This document shows positions 43,341 through 51,165 of a stretch of DNA of 64,000 bases, one piece after another. The position numbers and the translations under genes are program-made. The stretch comes from Afipia sp. GAS231. Its GTDB lineage: Bacteria > Pseudomonadota > Alphaproteobacteria > Rhizobiales > Xanthobacteraceae. The stretch covers positions 6,248,501-6,312,500 of the forward strand of contig NZ_LT629703.1 of NCBI RefSeq assembly GCF_900103365.1, in the 5' to 3' direction. How positions within the stretch are numbered: position 1 is the first letter of the stretch; each line of letters opens with the position of its first letter. A model generated the notes under the pieces. The model saw nothing but the letters and a program-made list of their open reading frames with translations, ran no database searches and had not been told where the DNA came from.

Positions 43341-43675
43341 TCTTCAGTCTCCTCCCCAAGTAAGGTGTCCCGGACGTTTGATCTGGCCGGGTAAACGGCC
43401 CTTCAGCGGCGCCGCCATTCGACGCTAACAGCACCGATCGGCTTTCGGAAGCGCGCGGCGTAGCAGATTTTACTCCCGTGCGGCCCCTGGCAGGGCCTCC
43501 GCATCCCACGTCGTCGGGTTTTGCCTGCAGGCAGGGCAAACCGCCTTGGGCAAAGGCAATATGGCGGTAACATACTGTTGATTAAGCATTATTCGGCGGG
43601 GCTGCCATTCGCGAACGTCGCTTGTGCAATGCAGCAAAAATCGTACAACGGAGGCTGACCCGCAAAGGAATTTAA
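43341..43675. other. 335-bp intergenic region without a gene
   Basis: This gap between the divergent VOC and MFS genes has no credible reading frame. It contains an imperfect palindrome (TTTTGCC TGCAGGCA GGGCAAA near 43519-43541). AT-rich sequence around 43575-43595 (TTGATTAAGCATTATT) could hold the MFS promoter, but I cannot place a -10/-35 pair with confidence. Confidence 0.35.
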
Positions 43676-44926
43676 GTGTCCGATATCAATGCCGACGCCT
43701 GGGTATCCTCAGGCCACCGCCCGATGGGCTTTCCCGAATTCGTCGTCGTCATTGCCTCGATCATGGCGCTCAATCCGCTGGCGATGGACATGATGCTGCC
43801 GGCGCTGCCGAACATCGGCTCGGCCTTCCACATCACCGTCGCCAACCGCCCGCAAATGGTGCTGTCGACCTTCCTGCTCGGCTTCGGCGTCGGCCAGTTC
43901 GTGATGGGGCCGCTGTCCGACCGGTTCGGCCGCCGCCCGGTGCTGCTCGGCGGCATGGCGGTCTACTGCGTCGCCAGCCTGCTCGCGATTGCGGCGCCGT
44001 CCTTTGAAACCTTGCTGCTGGCGCGCGCGCTGCAAGGGCTCGGCACTTCGGCCACCCGCGTCATCGCCGTCTCGATCGTGCGCGACTGCTATGCCGGCCG
44101 CAAAATGGCGAGCGTGATGTCACTGGCGATGATGGTGTTCATCGCCGTGCCCGTGATCGCGCCGTCGTTCGGCCAGGCGGTAATGCTGCTGGCGCAATGG
44201 CGCGGCATTTTCATCGTGCTGATGCTGTATGGCGTGGCGGCGCTGGTCTGGAGCGCGCTGCGGATGCCGGAGACGCTGCCGGTTTCCGAGCGCAAATCCA
44301 TCGCCATTCGCGACGTGCTGGGCGCGTTCCGCCAGACCGTGACCAACCGCCAGACGTTCGGTTATGCGCTCGCGGCCGGTGGCGTGATGGGCTCGCTGTT
44401 TGCCTTCGTGTTCTCGTCGCAGCAGATTTTCACCGAGATCTATCACCTCGGGCATTACTTTCCGCTGGCCTTCGCGGCGATCGCCGTCGGCGTCGCGATC
44501 GCGGGCTTTCTCAACGCAAAAATCGTCGGCAAGGTCGGCATGCGCGTGATGTCGCATACCGCGCTGGTGATCTTCGTCGCCGTGGCCGGGATCATGTTCG
44601 CGGCGACCCGACTGAACATGCTGCCGCTCGGGTTGTTCATGCCGCTGGCTGCCATGATGATGTTCGCCTTCGGCCTGATGATGGCGAACTTCACCGCGCT
44701 CGCCATGGAGCCGCAGGGCCATATTGCCGGCACCGCGTCGTCGCTGTATGGCTCGATCACGACGCTGCTCGGCATCGGTATCGGCGCCACCATCGGCCAG
44801 GATTATGACGGCACGCTGGTGCCGTTCACGACCGGCTTCTTCCTCTGCACGCTGGCCGCGCTTGGCGTCGTGCTGGTGGTGGAAAAGGGCCGGCTGTTTC
44901 GGCCGCACAAGTTTGTCGTAAGCTAG
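43676..44926 (+). CDS. Bcr/CflA-family multidrug efflux MFS transporter
   Basis: A 416-residue major-facilitator transporter with 12 predicted membrane helices. The family signature is near the start: NPLAMDMMLPALPNIGSAF, then VGQFVMGPLSDRFGRRPVLLGG (MFS motif A between helices 2 and 3) and ARALQGLGTSATRVIAVSIVRD. The start is GTG at 43676 with AAAGGA upstream. It should export drugs or metabolites such as sulfonamide- or bicyclomycin-like compounds by proton antiport. The neighbouring genes give no clue to the substrate. Confidence 0.9.
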   Translation: MSDINADAWVSSGHRPMGFPEFVVVIASIMALNPLAMDMMLPALPNIGSAFHITVANRPQMVLSTFLLGFGVGQFVMGPLSDRFGRRPVLLGGMAVYCVASLLAIAAPSFETLLLARALQGLGTSATRVIAVSIVRDCYAGRKMASVMSLAMMVFIAVPVIAPSFGQAVMLLAQWRGIFIVLMLYGVAALVWSALRMPETLPVSERKSIAIRDVLGAFRQTVTNRQTFGYALAAGGVMGSLFAFVFSSQQIFTEIYHLGHYFPLAFAAIAVGVAIAGFLNAKIVGKVGMRVMSHTALVIFVAVAGIMFAATRLNMLPLGLFMPLAAMMMFAFGLMMANFTALAMEPQGHIAGTASSLYGSITTLLGIGIGATIGQDYDGTLVPFTTGFFLCTLAALGVVLVVEKGRLFRPHKFVVS

Positions 44927-44947
44927 GCCGCGCGCGGACCAGGCCGG

Positions 44948-45280
44948 TTATTCGGTACGTCCTGATTGGGTAGGCTGCCGAGCGACCATTGGCCCCATGC
45001 GGGCAAAAACCTCTTTCGGCACGCCGTATTGCCGCATCATGCGCACGCTGTCGTTGAAGCCGCAGGACTCGCGCTGCACGACGAACAGCCAGAGCGCATA
45101 ACCGGCCTGCTCAACCAGTTTGCGGCGGGTTTCGCGATCGGAGTCCTCACGCGGACAAGCGGCGAGCGCCGCCAGCGCGTCCTCGAGCCTGCGCCCGAGC
45201 CGCCCAAGGGCCGAGGCCTTTTCCTGGGCCAATTCATCCTGGAGAACGGCGTATCCGGAACGAAGAATATCCAGCGTCAC
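44948..45280 (-). CDS. Small conserved hypothetical protein (possibly DUF6665)
   Basis: A 110-residue, mostly helical cytoplasmic protein. It starts MTLDILRSGYAVLQDELAQE and has a long Ala/Leu-rich helix (ALGRLGRRLEDALAAL) and the motif QRESCGFNDSVRMMRQYGVP. It looks like a real gene: good codon bias, a compact frame and a place between the MFS gene and a repeat. I associate it with the DUF6665 family from rhizobia, but with limited certainty. No function can be given. Confidence 0.7.
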   Translation of the reverse strand: MTLDILRSGYAVLQDELAQEKASALGRLGRRLEDALAALAACPREDSDRETRRKLVEQAGYALWLFVVQRESCGFNDSVRMMRQYGVPKEVFARMGPMVARQPTQSGRTE

Positions 45281-45397
45281 AGCGGCGTGCGTCCTGCGTG
45301 AATCCTGTCTGAGCTTATTCTATGGGTCGGCAGGGTGCTGTTCAAGGCAGTCACGCCACCATCATCATGGTCAGGGCGGCCTCACTATCTCCACCCA

Positions 45398-45476
45398 CAT
45401 TGCGAGGAGCGAAGCGACGCGGCAATCCATCTTCCCGTACAAAGAAAGAATGGATTGCTTCGCTTCGCTCGCAATG
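45398..45476. repeat. Palindromic intergenic repeat, family A copy 2
   Basis: A 79-bp element (CATTGCGAGGAGCGAAGCGA ... CGCTTCGCTCGCAATG) with the inner pair GCAATCCAT / ATGGATTGC. It lies between two minus-strand genes, after the stop of the SDR gene. Confidence 0.87.
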
Positions 45477-45508
45477 ACGCGGAGAGGGCGCCGCGCTCCA
45501 ACCAATCC

Positions 45509-46288
45509 TCAAAACGCCGTGTAGCCGCCGTCGATCACGAACGTATCCGCCGTATGGTACGACGATGCCTTGCTCATGATGTAGACCGCAATGCCGCCGA
45601 AATCGGTGGGCTCGCCGAAGCGGCGCACCGGAATGCGCGGCATCACGTTGGCGACGAACTTGTCGTTGGCCATGATGTTGGCAGTCATGTCGCTCTTGAT
45701 CCAGCCAGGCAGGATCGCGTTCGCAGTAACACCGTAGCGCGCCAGTTCGACGGCGAGCGCGCGGCACAGCGCATTCAGCGCCGCCTTGGTGCCGGCGTAG
45801 TGCTCGTTGCGCGCGGTGCCGAACAAGGACGCGAGGCTGGAAGTCGCGACCAGCCGGCCGAACTTGTCGCCGGCTTCGGCGCGCTCGGTCATGTGGCGGG
45901 CGGCTACTTGGAACACGTGAAACACGCCGTCGAGGTTGGTCGCGAACATTTTTCGCCATTCTTCCTCGGTGCGGTCGATGAAGGCGCGCCGTCCGCCGCC
46001 GCCGATGCCGGCATTGGCGAAGCAGCCGTCGACCCGGCCGAATGTGTCGAGCGTCGCCTTCATCGCAGCCTTCACCGAAGCCGGATCGGAGACGTCGCAG
46101 ATTTGCGTGGCGACCTTGCCCTTGCCGGAGCTCATGGTGGCCGCCGCGTTCTTGTTCTTGTCGGCGTTGCGGCCCCAGATCGAGACGTTGCAGCCTTCCG
46201 CGTGCAGCGCCTGCGCGATGCCGAGGCCGATGCCGCCGTTGCCGCCGGTGATGACCGCCGTGCGGCCGGTGAGGTCGAAGATGCTCAT
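45509..46288 (-). CDS. Short-chain dehydrogenase/reductase (SDR)
   Basis: A 259-residue classical SDR. The cofactor motif is TGGNGGIGLGIAQAL (residues 12-26), NAG is in FANAGIGGGG, the catalytic Ser region is LVATSSLASLFG, and the active Tyr/Lys motif is HYAGTKAAL (YxxxK). The C-terminal SDR sequence is FVIDGGYTAF. The frame is open to 46471, but the ATG at 46288 with AAGGAT upstream begins just before the fold. It is divergent from an enoyl-CoA hydratase gene, fitting a 3-hydroxyacyl or alcohol dehydrogenase in the same catabolic region. Confidence 0.92.
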   Translation of the reverse strand: MSIFDLTGRTAVITGGNGGIGLGIAQALHAEGCNVSIWGRNADKNKNAAATMSSGKGKVATQICDVSDPASVKAAMKATLDTFGRVDGCFANAGIGGGGRRAFIDRTEEEWRKMFATNLDGVFHVFQVAARHMTERAEAGDKFGRLVATSSLASLFGTARNEHYAGTKAALNALCRALAVELARYGVTANAILPGWIKSDMTANIMANDKFVANVMPRIPVRRFGEPTDFGGIAVYIMSKASSYHTADTFVIDGGYTAF

Positions 46289-46456
46289 AGCGGTATCCTT
46301 TGGGTGTTTCCATTTGGTACGGCGCGCTTTAGATACGCGTCCGATGATGGACAGACGTTCAGGGGCAACCATGGACAAGCCTGTCCGGAAAATCAAATAT
46401 GGGCCGAAGCCGATCGCGCACAAAAATAGCGCGTAAACACAACTCGCGAGGAAACA

Positions 46457-47248
46457 ATGCAGTTCAAGCACGTCACGCTCGATTTCGATGGTTCAGTGGC
46501 CATCCTCAAACTCGATCATCAGGAGGTCATGAACGCGGTCTCGATCGACATGCTCGGCGGCCTCGCCGAGGCGCTGGATGCGATCGAGGAGAAGCGCAGC
46601 GAAGTCCGCTGCCTCGTCATGACAGGCGCCGGACGCGCGTTTTGCACCGGCGCCAATCTTCAGGGCCGCAGCAACGCCAAGCCCGGCAAGGTCAATGCCG
46701 GTGCCGCGCTGGAAACCGCGTTCCACCCATTCCTGCGCCGCCTGCGCAACCTGCATTGCCCGATCGTGACCGCGGTCAACGGTCCCGCCGCCGGCGCCGG
46801 GATGAGTTTTGCACTGATGGGCGACATGATCCTGTGCGCACGCTCGTCCTATTTCCTGCAGGCGTTCCGCCGCATCGGCCTGGTGCCGGATTGCGGCTCG
46901 ACTTGGCTGTTGCCGCGCATGATCGGCAAGGCGCGGTCGGTCGAACTGTCGCTGATGGGCGAGCGGCTGCCGGCCGAAAAGGCGCTGGAATGGGGCCTCG
47001 TCAACCGCGTCCATGACGACGCAGCGCTGATGGAAGAAACCATGAAGATGGCGCATGATCTGGCGAACGGCCCGACGATTGCGCTGTCGCTGATCCGCAA
47101 GCTCTATTGGGACAGCCCGGAAAATTCCTACGAGGAGCAGCTTAACCTCGAATTCGAATCGCAGCGCATCGCGGGCGCCGCGGAAGATTTCAAGGAAGGC
47201 GTGACGGCGTTCCTCGAAAAGCGCCCCGCGAAATTCAAGGGAAAATGA
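46457..47248 (+). CDS. Enoyl-CoA hydratase/isomerase family protein (PaaG-like)
   Basis: A 263-residue crotonase. The oxyanion-hole segments are AFCTGANLQGR and GPAAGAGMSFALMGD. The active-site region reads RRIGLVPDCGSTWLLPRMIG, with Asp as in PaaG-type isomerases rather than the two Glu of a standard hydratase. The C-terminal helix with EGVTAFLEKRPAKFKGK is normal. It is 10 bases from the phosphotransferase gene, so they form an operon. It could isomerise a double bond or ring-derived epoxide in an acyl-CoA. Confidence 0.9.
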   Translation: MQFKHVTLDFDGSVAILKLDHQEVMNAVSIDMLGGLAEALDAIEEKRSEVRCLVMTGAGRAFCTGANLQGRSNAKPGKVNAGAALETAFHPFLRRLRNLHCPIVTAVNGPAAGAGMSFALMGDMILCARSSYFLQAFRRIGLVPDCGSTWLLPRMIGKARSVELSLMGERLPAEKALEWGLVNRVHDDAALMEETMKMAHDLANGPTIALSLIRKLYWDSPENSYEEQLNLEFESQRIAGAAEDFKEGVTAFLEKRPAKFKGK

Positions 47249-47258
47249 TTCAAGACAC

Positions 47259-48242
47259 ATGATCGAACAGCAACTCGGACGCTGTGTCGCCTCGTTCTAT
47301 CCGGGAGCGACCGGCGTCACTGGCGCCGCAAAACTTTCCGGCGGCGCCAGCCAGGAGACCTGGAGCTTCGACATCGTCCATGCCGGCGGCACGTCGGGCG
47401 CGATCCTGCGCCGCGCGCCACCGGGCTATGGCGCCTCGCCGGGGCGCGCTGCCGGGCTCGACGCCGAGGCGACGCTGATGCAGCTCGCGCATGATGCGGG
47501 CCTGCCGTCGCCGCGCGTGATGCATGTGCTTGTCCCAGAAGACGAACTCGGCACCGGCTTCATCATGCAGCGGATCGAAGGCGAGACCATCGCCCGCAAG
47601 ATTTTGCGCGATGAGGAATTTGCCAAGGCCCGCCCGCTGCTGGCGCGGCAGCTCGGCAGGGTGGTTGCCGGCATCCACGGTCTGCCGGCGGCGAAACTGC
47701 CAAAGCTGCGCGAGATGACGGCGACCAAAGAGATCGCCGATCTCGAACGCGAATACCGCAGCTTCAACTGGCCGCGGCCGGTGTTCGAGCTGGCGTTACG
47801 CTGGCTGCGGGAACGTGATCCCGGACCGTCAAAAGAAGTGACGCTGGTGCATGGCGATTTTCGCCACGGCAACCTGATCATCGGCTCCGACGGCGTCCGC
47901 GCGGTGCTGGACTGGGAGCTCGCGCATTTCGGCGATCCGATGGAGGATTTGGGCTGGATCTGCGTCAACTCCTGGCGCTTCGGCGAGATCGACAAGCCGG
48001 TCGGCGGTTTTGGTTCGCGCGAGGATCTGTTCGCGGGCTACGAGGAAACCGGGCGCACCTGCGATCCCGATCGCGTGATGTTCTGGGAAGTGATGGGCAC
48101 GCTGCGCTGGGGCATCATGTGCTGCGGCATGATGCAGCGGTTTCGTCAGGGGCCGGATCATTCGATGGAGCGCGCCATGATCGGCCGGCGCTCGTCGGAA
48201 ACCGAAATCGATTTGTTGCGGCTGTTAGCCCCGCGGGCATGA
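47259..48242 (+). CDS. Phosphotransferase family protein (APH/ACAD10-like kinase)
   Basis: A 327-residue aminoglycoside-phosphotransferase-fold kinase. Motifs are the ATP-loop GGASQETWSFDI, the catalytic loop LVHGDFRHGNLI, and AVLDWELAHFGDPMEDLGW with the metal-binding Asp. This type is fused to acyl-CoA dehydrogenase in eukaryotic ACAD10/11 and acts on 4-hydroxyacyl-CoA (family knowledge). Here it is separate, next to an enoyl-CoA hydratase and a DUF6285 gene. Its stop codon TGA lies inside a palindromic element (48235-48283). The likely role is phosphorylation of a hydroxyacyl-CoA. Confidence 0.88.
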   Translation: MIEQQLGRCVASFYPGATGVTGAAKLSGGASQETWSFDIVHAGGTSGAILRRAPPGYGASPGRAAGLDAEATLMQLAHDAGLPSPRVMHVLVPEDELGTGFIMQRIEGETIARKILRDEEFAKARPLLARQLGRVVAGIHGLPAAKLPKLREMTATKEIADLEREYRSFNWPRPVFELALRWLRERDPGPSKEVTLVHGDFRHGNLIIGSDGVRAVLDWELAHFGDPMEDLGWICVNSWRFGEIDKPVGGFGSREDLFAGYEETGRTCDPDRVMFWEVMGTLRWGIMCCGMMQRFRQGPDHSMERAMIGRRSSETEIDLLRLLAPRA

Positions 48243-48283
48243 TCCCGAAAAGTGGGAACCGGTTTTCGGATCAGATCATGCCC
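48235..48283. repeat. Palindromic element, family H, overlapping the end of the phosphotransferase gene
   Basis: A 49-bp palindrome with perfect 10-bp ends GGGCATGATC / GATCATGCCC and inner CCGAAAA / TTTTCGG. It covers the last codons and the stop of the phosphotransferase gene and ends 19 bases before the DUF6285 start. The sequence resembles a widespread Rhizobiales repeat (general recollection). Confidence 0.8.
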
Positions 48284-48301
48284 AAAAAAGATGAGGAAAT
48301 G

Positions 48302-48676
48302 ATGCAGGACGAACCGACACCGACCGAATTGCTCAAGGCAGTCGCCGATTTCCTGCGCAACGAAATCACGCCCGCGATCAAGGGCCACAACGCCTTCAAG
48401 CTCCGCGTCGGCATCAACGCGCTCGATCTCGTGACGCGGCAACTGACGCTGGCTGATGATGGCGACGCGGCGGAACACACCCGACTGAAGCAGTTGCTCG
48501 GCGCCGACGGCTCGCTGCTCGAACTCAATCGCGCGCTGTCCGACAAAATTGCAAAGGGCGAGGTCGATCTGCAGACGCCGGGGCTGTCGGAGCATCTGTG
48601 GCAGACCACGATGGACAAGCTCGCGGTCGATCAGCCGAACTACGGGTCGTATAAAAGGGAGCTGGGGAATAAGTAG
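48302..48676 (+). CDS. DUF6285 domain-containing protein
   Basis: A 124-residue small helical protein: MQDEPTPTELLKAVADFL, then LRVGINALDLVTRQL, and ending with DKLAVDQPNYGSYKRELGNK. In many actinobacteria and alphaproteobacteria this family lies next to ACAD10-like phosphotransferase and acyl-CoA dehydrogenase genes, as here. The frame is open further upstream to an ATG at 48239 inside the palindrome, but GAGGAA at 48293-48298 and family length support ATG 48302. Function unknown; perhaps an accessory subunit of the kinase. Confidence 0.8.
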   Translation: MQDEPTPTELLKAVADFLRNEITPAIKGHNAFKLRVGINALDLVTRQLTLADDGDAAEHTRLKQLLGADGSLLELNRALSDKIAKGEVDLQTPGLSEHLWQTTMDKLAVDQPNYGSYKRELGNK

Positions 48677-48697
48677 GGCGGGTAACCAACTCTCCCC

Positions 48698-48779
48698 GTC
48701 ATTGCGAGCGAAGCGAAGCAATCCATCTCTCAGCACAAAGAAAGATGGATTGCTTCGTCGCTTCGCTCCTCGCAATGAC
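48698..48779. repeat. Palindromic intergenic repeat, family A copy 3
   Basis: An 82-bp element with ends GTCATTGCGAG and CTCGCAATGAC, between the convergent DUF6285 and enoyl-CoA hydratase genes. The inner part GCAATCCATCT / AGATGGATTGC is a perfect pair. Confidence 0.88.
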
Positions 48780-48788
48780 GGCGAGAAA

Positions 48789-49568
48789 CTACCTCCCCAG
48801 CCACTTCGGCGGGCGCTTCTCTGAAAACGCCTTCGGCCCCTCGATGTAATCCTGCGAGGCCGCCATCGCCTTCACCGCGGGGTACTCGCGCTGCTCGGCG
48901 ATTGCCTGTTCCAGCGAGACTTCGAGGCCCTTCTGGATCGCCTGCTTGGAGGCGCGGATCGACATCGGCGAGTTCTTGGCTATGGTCTCGGCCCAGCGCT
49001 CGGCGGTTGTCATCAGTTCATTCAGCGGCACCACTTCGTTGACGAAGCCGAGTTCGAGGCCTTCCTTGGCCGAAACATGGCGCGCGGTCAGGATCATGCC
49101 CATGGCGCGCTTGAGGCCGATCTGGCGCGGCAGGCGGTGCACGCCGCCGGCCAAAGCGGCGAGGCCGACGCGCGGTTCGGGCAGCGCGAAGGTGGCGTTG
49201 TCGGAAGCGATGATGAGGTCGCAGGCCAGCGCGATTTCAAAACCGCCGCCCATCGCCACCCCGTTGACGGCGGCGATGATCGGCTTGTCGCAGTCGAAGC
49301 GCGAGGTGAGGCCGGCGAAGCCGCCCTTGTCCCAGCCGCGCTTGCCGCCCGCCGCCTGCCATTTCAGGTCGTTGCCGGCGCAGAATGCCTTGTCGCCGGC
49401 GCCGGTGACGATCGCGACCCACTGGTCGGGATCATCAGAGAAATCGTCGAATACCTTGTTGAGTTCGAAATGCGCCTCGATATGCAGGGCGTTGTACACT
49501 TCCGGGCGCGACAGCGTGATGATCGTGATCGGTCCCTTGCGCGTGACCTTGGAGAATTTCAGATCCAT
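48789..49568 (-). CDS. Enoyl-CoA hydratase family protein (CaiD/crotonobetainyl-CoA hydratase-like)
   Basis: A 259-residue crotonase. Key segments are DKAFCAGNDLKWQAAGG and NGVAMGGGFEIALACDLIIAS (oxyanion hole), and ALPEPRVGLAALAGGVHRLPRQIG. The single Glu in PEPRVG and missing second Glu suggest a CaiD-like hydratase or racemase. The frame is open to 49646, but the ATG at 49568 has GGGAG upstream and starts just before the fold. It is divergent from the acyl-CoA dehydrogenase at 49800, suggesting joint control. Confidence 0.9.
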   Translation of the reverse strand: MDLKFSKVTRKGPITIITLSRPEVYNALHIEAHFELNKVFDDFSDDPDQWVAIVTGAGDKAFCAGNDLKWQAAGGKRGWDKGGFAGLTSRFDCDKPIIAAVNGVAMGGGFEIALACDLIIASDNATFALPEPRVGLAALAGGVHRLPRQIGLKRAMGMILTARHVSAKEGLELGFVNEVVPLNELMTTAERWAETIAKNSPMSIRASKQAIQKGLEVSLEQAIAEQREYPAVKAMAASQDYIEGPKAFSEKRPPKWLGR

Positions 49569-49799
49569 GTTCGCTCCCGTGTTGATTTTCTGTGTCGAAG
49601 AATATTGCGCGATACTAGCGCCTGCTCGGCTGATGATACCATCCAATTACGCAACGCGCCCGCGCGTGCCAAGCGGTATTCGCTCGCTTGACTTGTCCTT
49701 GACTTGGACCGGGTATTCCAACCTTAATCGATCCAGGCAAAGGCGCCTCGCAGCGCCTAAACGCAAATCATAAAATCAACAGTTCCGGGAGAGACCGCC

Positions 49800-51074
49800 T
49801 TGGATTTCGCACTTCCCGCCGACCTCGTCGCCTACCTCGACGAACTCGACCGCTTCATCATCAGCGAGATCAAGCCGCTGGAAGCGGCCAATGACAACAT
49901 CCGCTTCTTCGATCACCGCCGCGAATGGGCGCGCACCGATTTCGACAATGGCGGGTTGCCGCGGCATGAGTGGGAAGCGCTGCTGCGGAAGGCCAAGAAT
50001 CTCGCCGACGCCGCCGGCCATCTGCGCTTTGCCATCCCGAAGCGTTACGGCGGCAAGGACGGTTCCAACCTCTGGATGGCCGTGATCCGCGAGCATTTTG
50101 CGTCACAAGGCCTTGGCCTGCACAACGACCTGCAGAACGAGCATTCGATCGTCGGCAACCTGCCGATCGTCACCATGCTCGACCGCTACGGCACCGACGA
50201 ACAGAAAGCGATGATCGACGGCTCGATCACCGGCAAGTACCGCATCACCTTTGGCCTGACCGAGCCCGAGCACGGCTCCGATGCGACCCATATGGAAACC
50301 CGAGCCGTCCCGGCGACGCGCGACAACGTCAAGGGCTGGATCGTCAACGGCCAGAAGATGTGGACGACGGGCATGCATGTCGCGACCCATTGCGCGCTGT
50401 TTGCCCGCACGTCGGGCGAAGGCGGCGACGCCCGCGGCATCACTTGCCTGCTGGTGCCCGCGAAAGCCGAGGGTGTGAAGGTCGAGGAGTACATGTGGAC
50501 CTTCAACATGCCCACCGATCACCCGCGCGTCAGCTTCACCGATGTGTTCGTGCCCGATGACGCGCTGTTCGGCGAGGTCGGCCGAGGCCTGTCGCTGGCG
50601 CAGTGCTTCGTGCACGAGAACCGCATCCGGCAGGCGGCGAGTTCGCTGGGCGCTGCGGTCTACTGCATCAACGAAAGCGTGAAGTATGCGCGCGAGCGAA
50701 AACCGTTCGGCAAGGCGCTGGCCGAGAACCAGGCGATCCAGTGGCCGCTGGTGGAGCTGGCGACGCAGGCCGAGATGCTGCGGCTCTTGATCCGCAAGAC
50801 GGCATGGGAGATGGACAAACTGACCCAGGCGGAGGTCGAGCACACGCTGTCCGACAAGGTCTCGATGTGTAACTTCTGGGCCAACCGTCTGTGCTGCGAA
50901 GCCGCCGACCGCGCCATGCAGGTGCATGGCGGCATGGGCTACTCACGCCACAAGCCGTTCGAGCACATCTACCGCCACCACCGCCGCTATCGCATCACCG
51001 AAGGCAGCGAGGAAATCCAGAAGCGCAAAGTCGCGGGATTCCTGTTCGGGTATATGGGAGCGGGGAAGCATTGA
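49800..51074 (+). CDS. Acyl-CoA dehydrogenase family protein
   Basis: A 424-residue FAD-dependent acyl-CoA dehydrogenase. Segments seen are FGLTEPEHGSDATHMET and WIVNGQKMWTTGMHVATHC in the middle barrel, then RKPFGKALAENQAIQWPL and QVHGGMGYSRHKPFEHIYRHHRRYRITEGSEE in the C-terminal domain. The start is probably TTG at 49800, 8 bases after GGGAG; an ATG is not available near the expected N-terminus. It may act with the enoyl-CoA hydratase transcribed the other way. The acyl substrate is unknown. Confidence 0.9.
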   Translation: MDFALPADLVAYLDELDRFIISEIKPLEAANDNIRFFDHRREWARTDFDNGGLPRHEWEALLRKAKNLADAAGHLRFAIPKRYGGKDGSNLWMAVIREHFASQGLGLHNDLQNEHSIVGNLPIVTMLDRYGTDEQKAMIDGSITGKYRITFGLTEPEHGSDATHMETRAVPATRDNVKGWIVNGQKMWTTGMHVATHCALFARTSGEGGDARGITCLLVPAKAEGVKVEEYMWTFNMPTDHPRVSFTDVFVPDDALFGEVGRGLSLAQCFVHENRIRQAASSLGAAVYCINESVKYARERKPFGKALAENQAIQWPLVELATQAEMLRLLIRKTAWEMDKLTQAEVEHTLSDKVSMCNFWANRLCCEAADRAMQVHGGMGYSRHKPFEHIYRHHRRYRITEGSEEIQKRKVAGFLFGYMGAGKH

Positions 51075-51084
51075 TATCTCCGCC

Positions 51085-51162
51085 GTCATTGCGAGCGCAG
51101 CGAAGCAATCCAGTCTTGCTGCAACGAAGCCTGGATTGCTTCGTCGCTTCGCTCGCAATGAC
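51085..51162. repeat. Palindromic intergenic repeat, family A copy 4
   Basis: A 78-bp element (GTCATTGCGAGCGCAGCGAA ... GCTTCGCTCGCAATGAC) between the convergent acyl-CoA dehydrogenase and acyl-CoA synthetase genes. Only 10 bases separate it from the first stop and three from the second, so it likely ends both transcripts. Confidence 0.88.
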
Positions 51163-51165
51163 GAA

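Noticed and set aside
43282..43539. An 85-residue minus-strand frame upstream of the VOC gene
   Set aside because: It overlaps the VOC start, has no domain and no ribosome site, and its codon use does not match its neighbours.
7167..51162. Family A repeats as a possible CRISPR array or tRNA genes
   Set aside because: The copies are tens of kilobases apart, each is a single palindrome without spacers, and none folds as a cloverleaf with a plausible anticodon loop.
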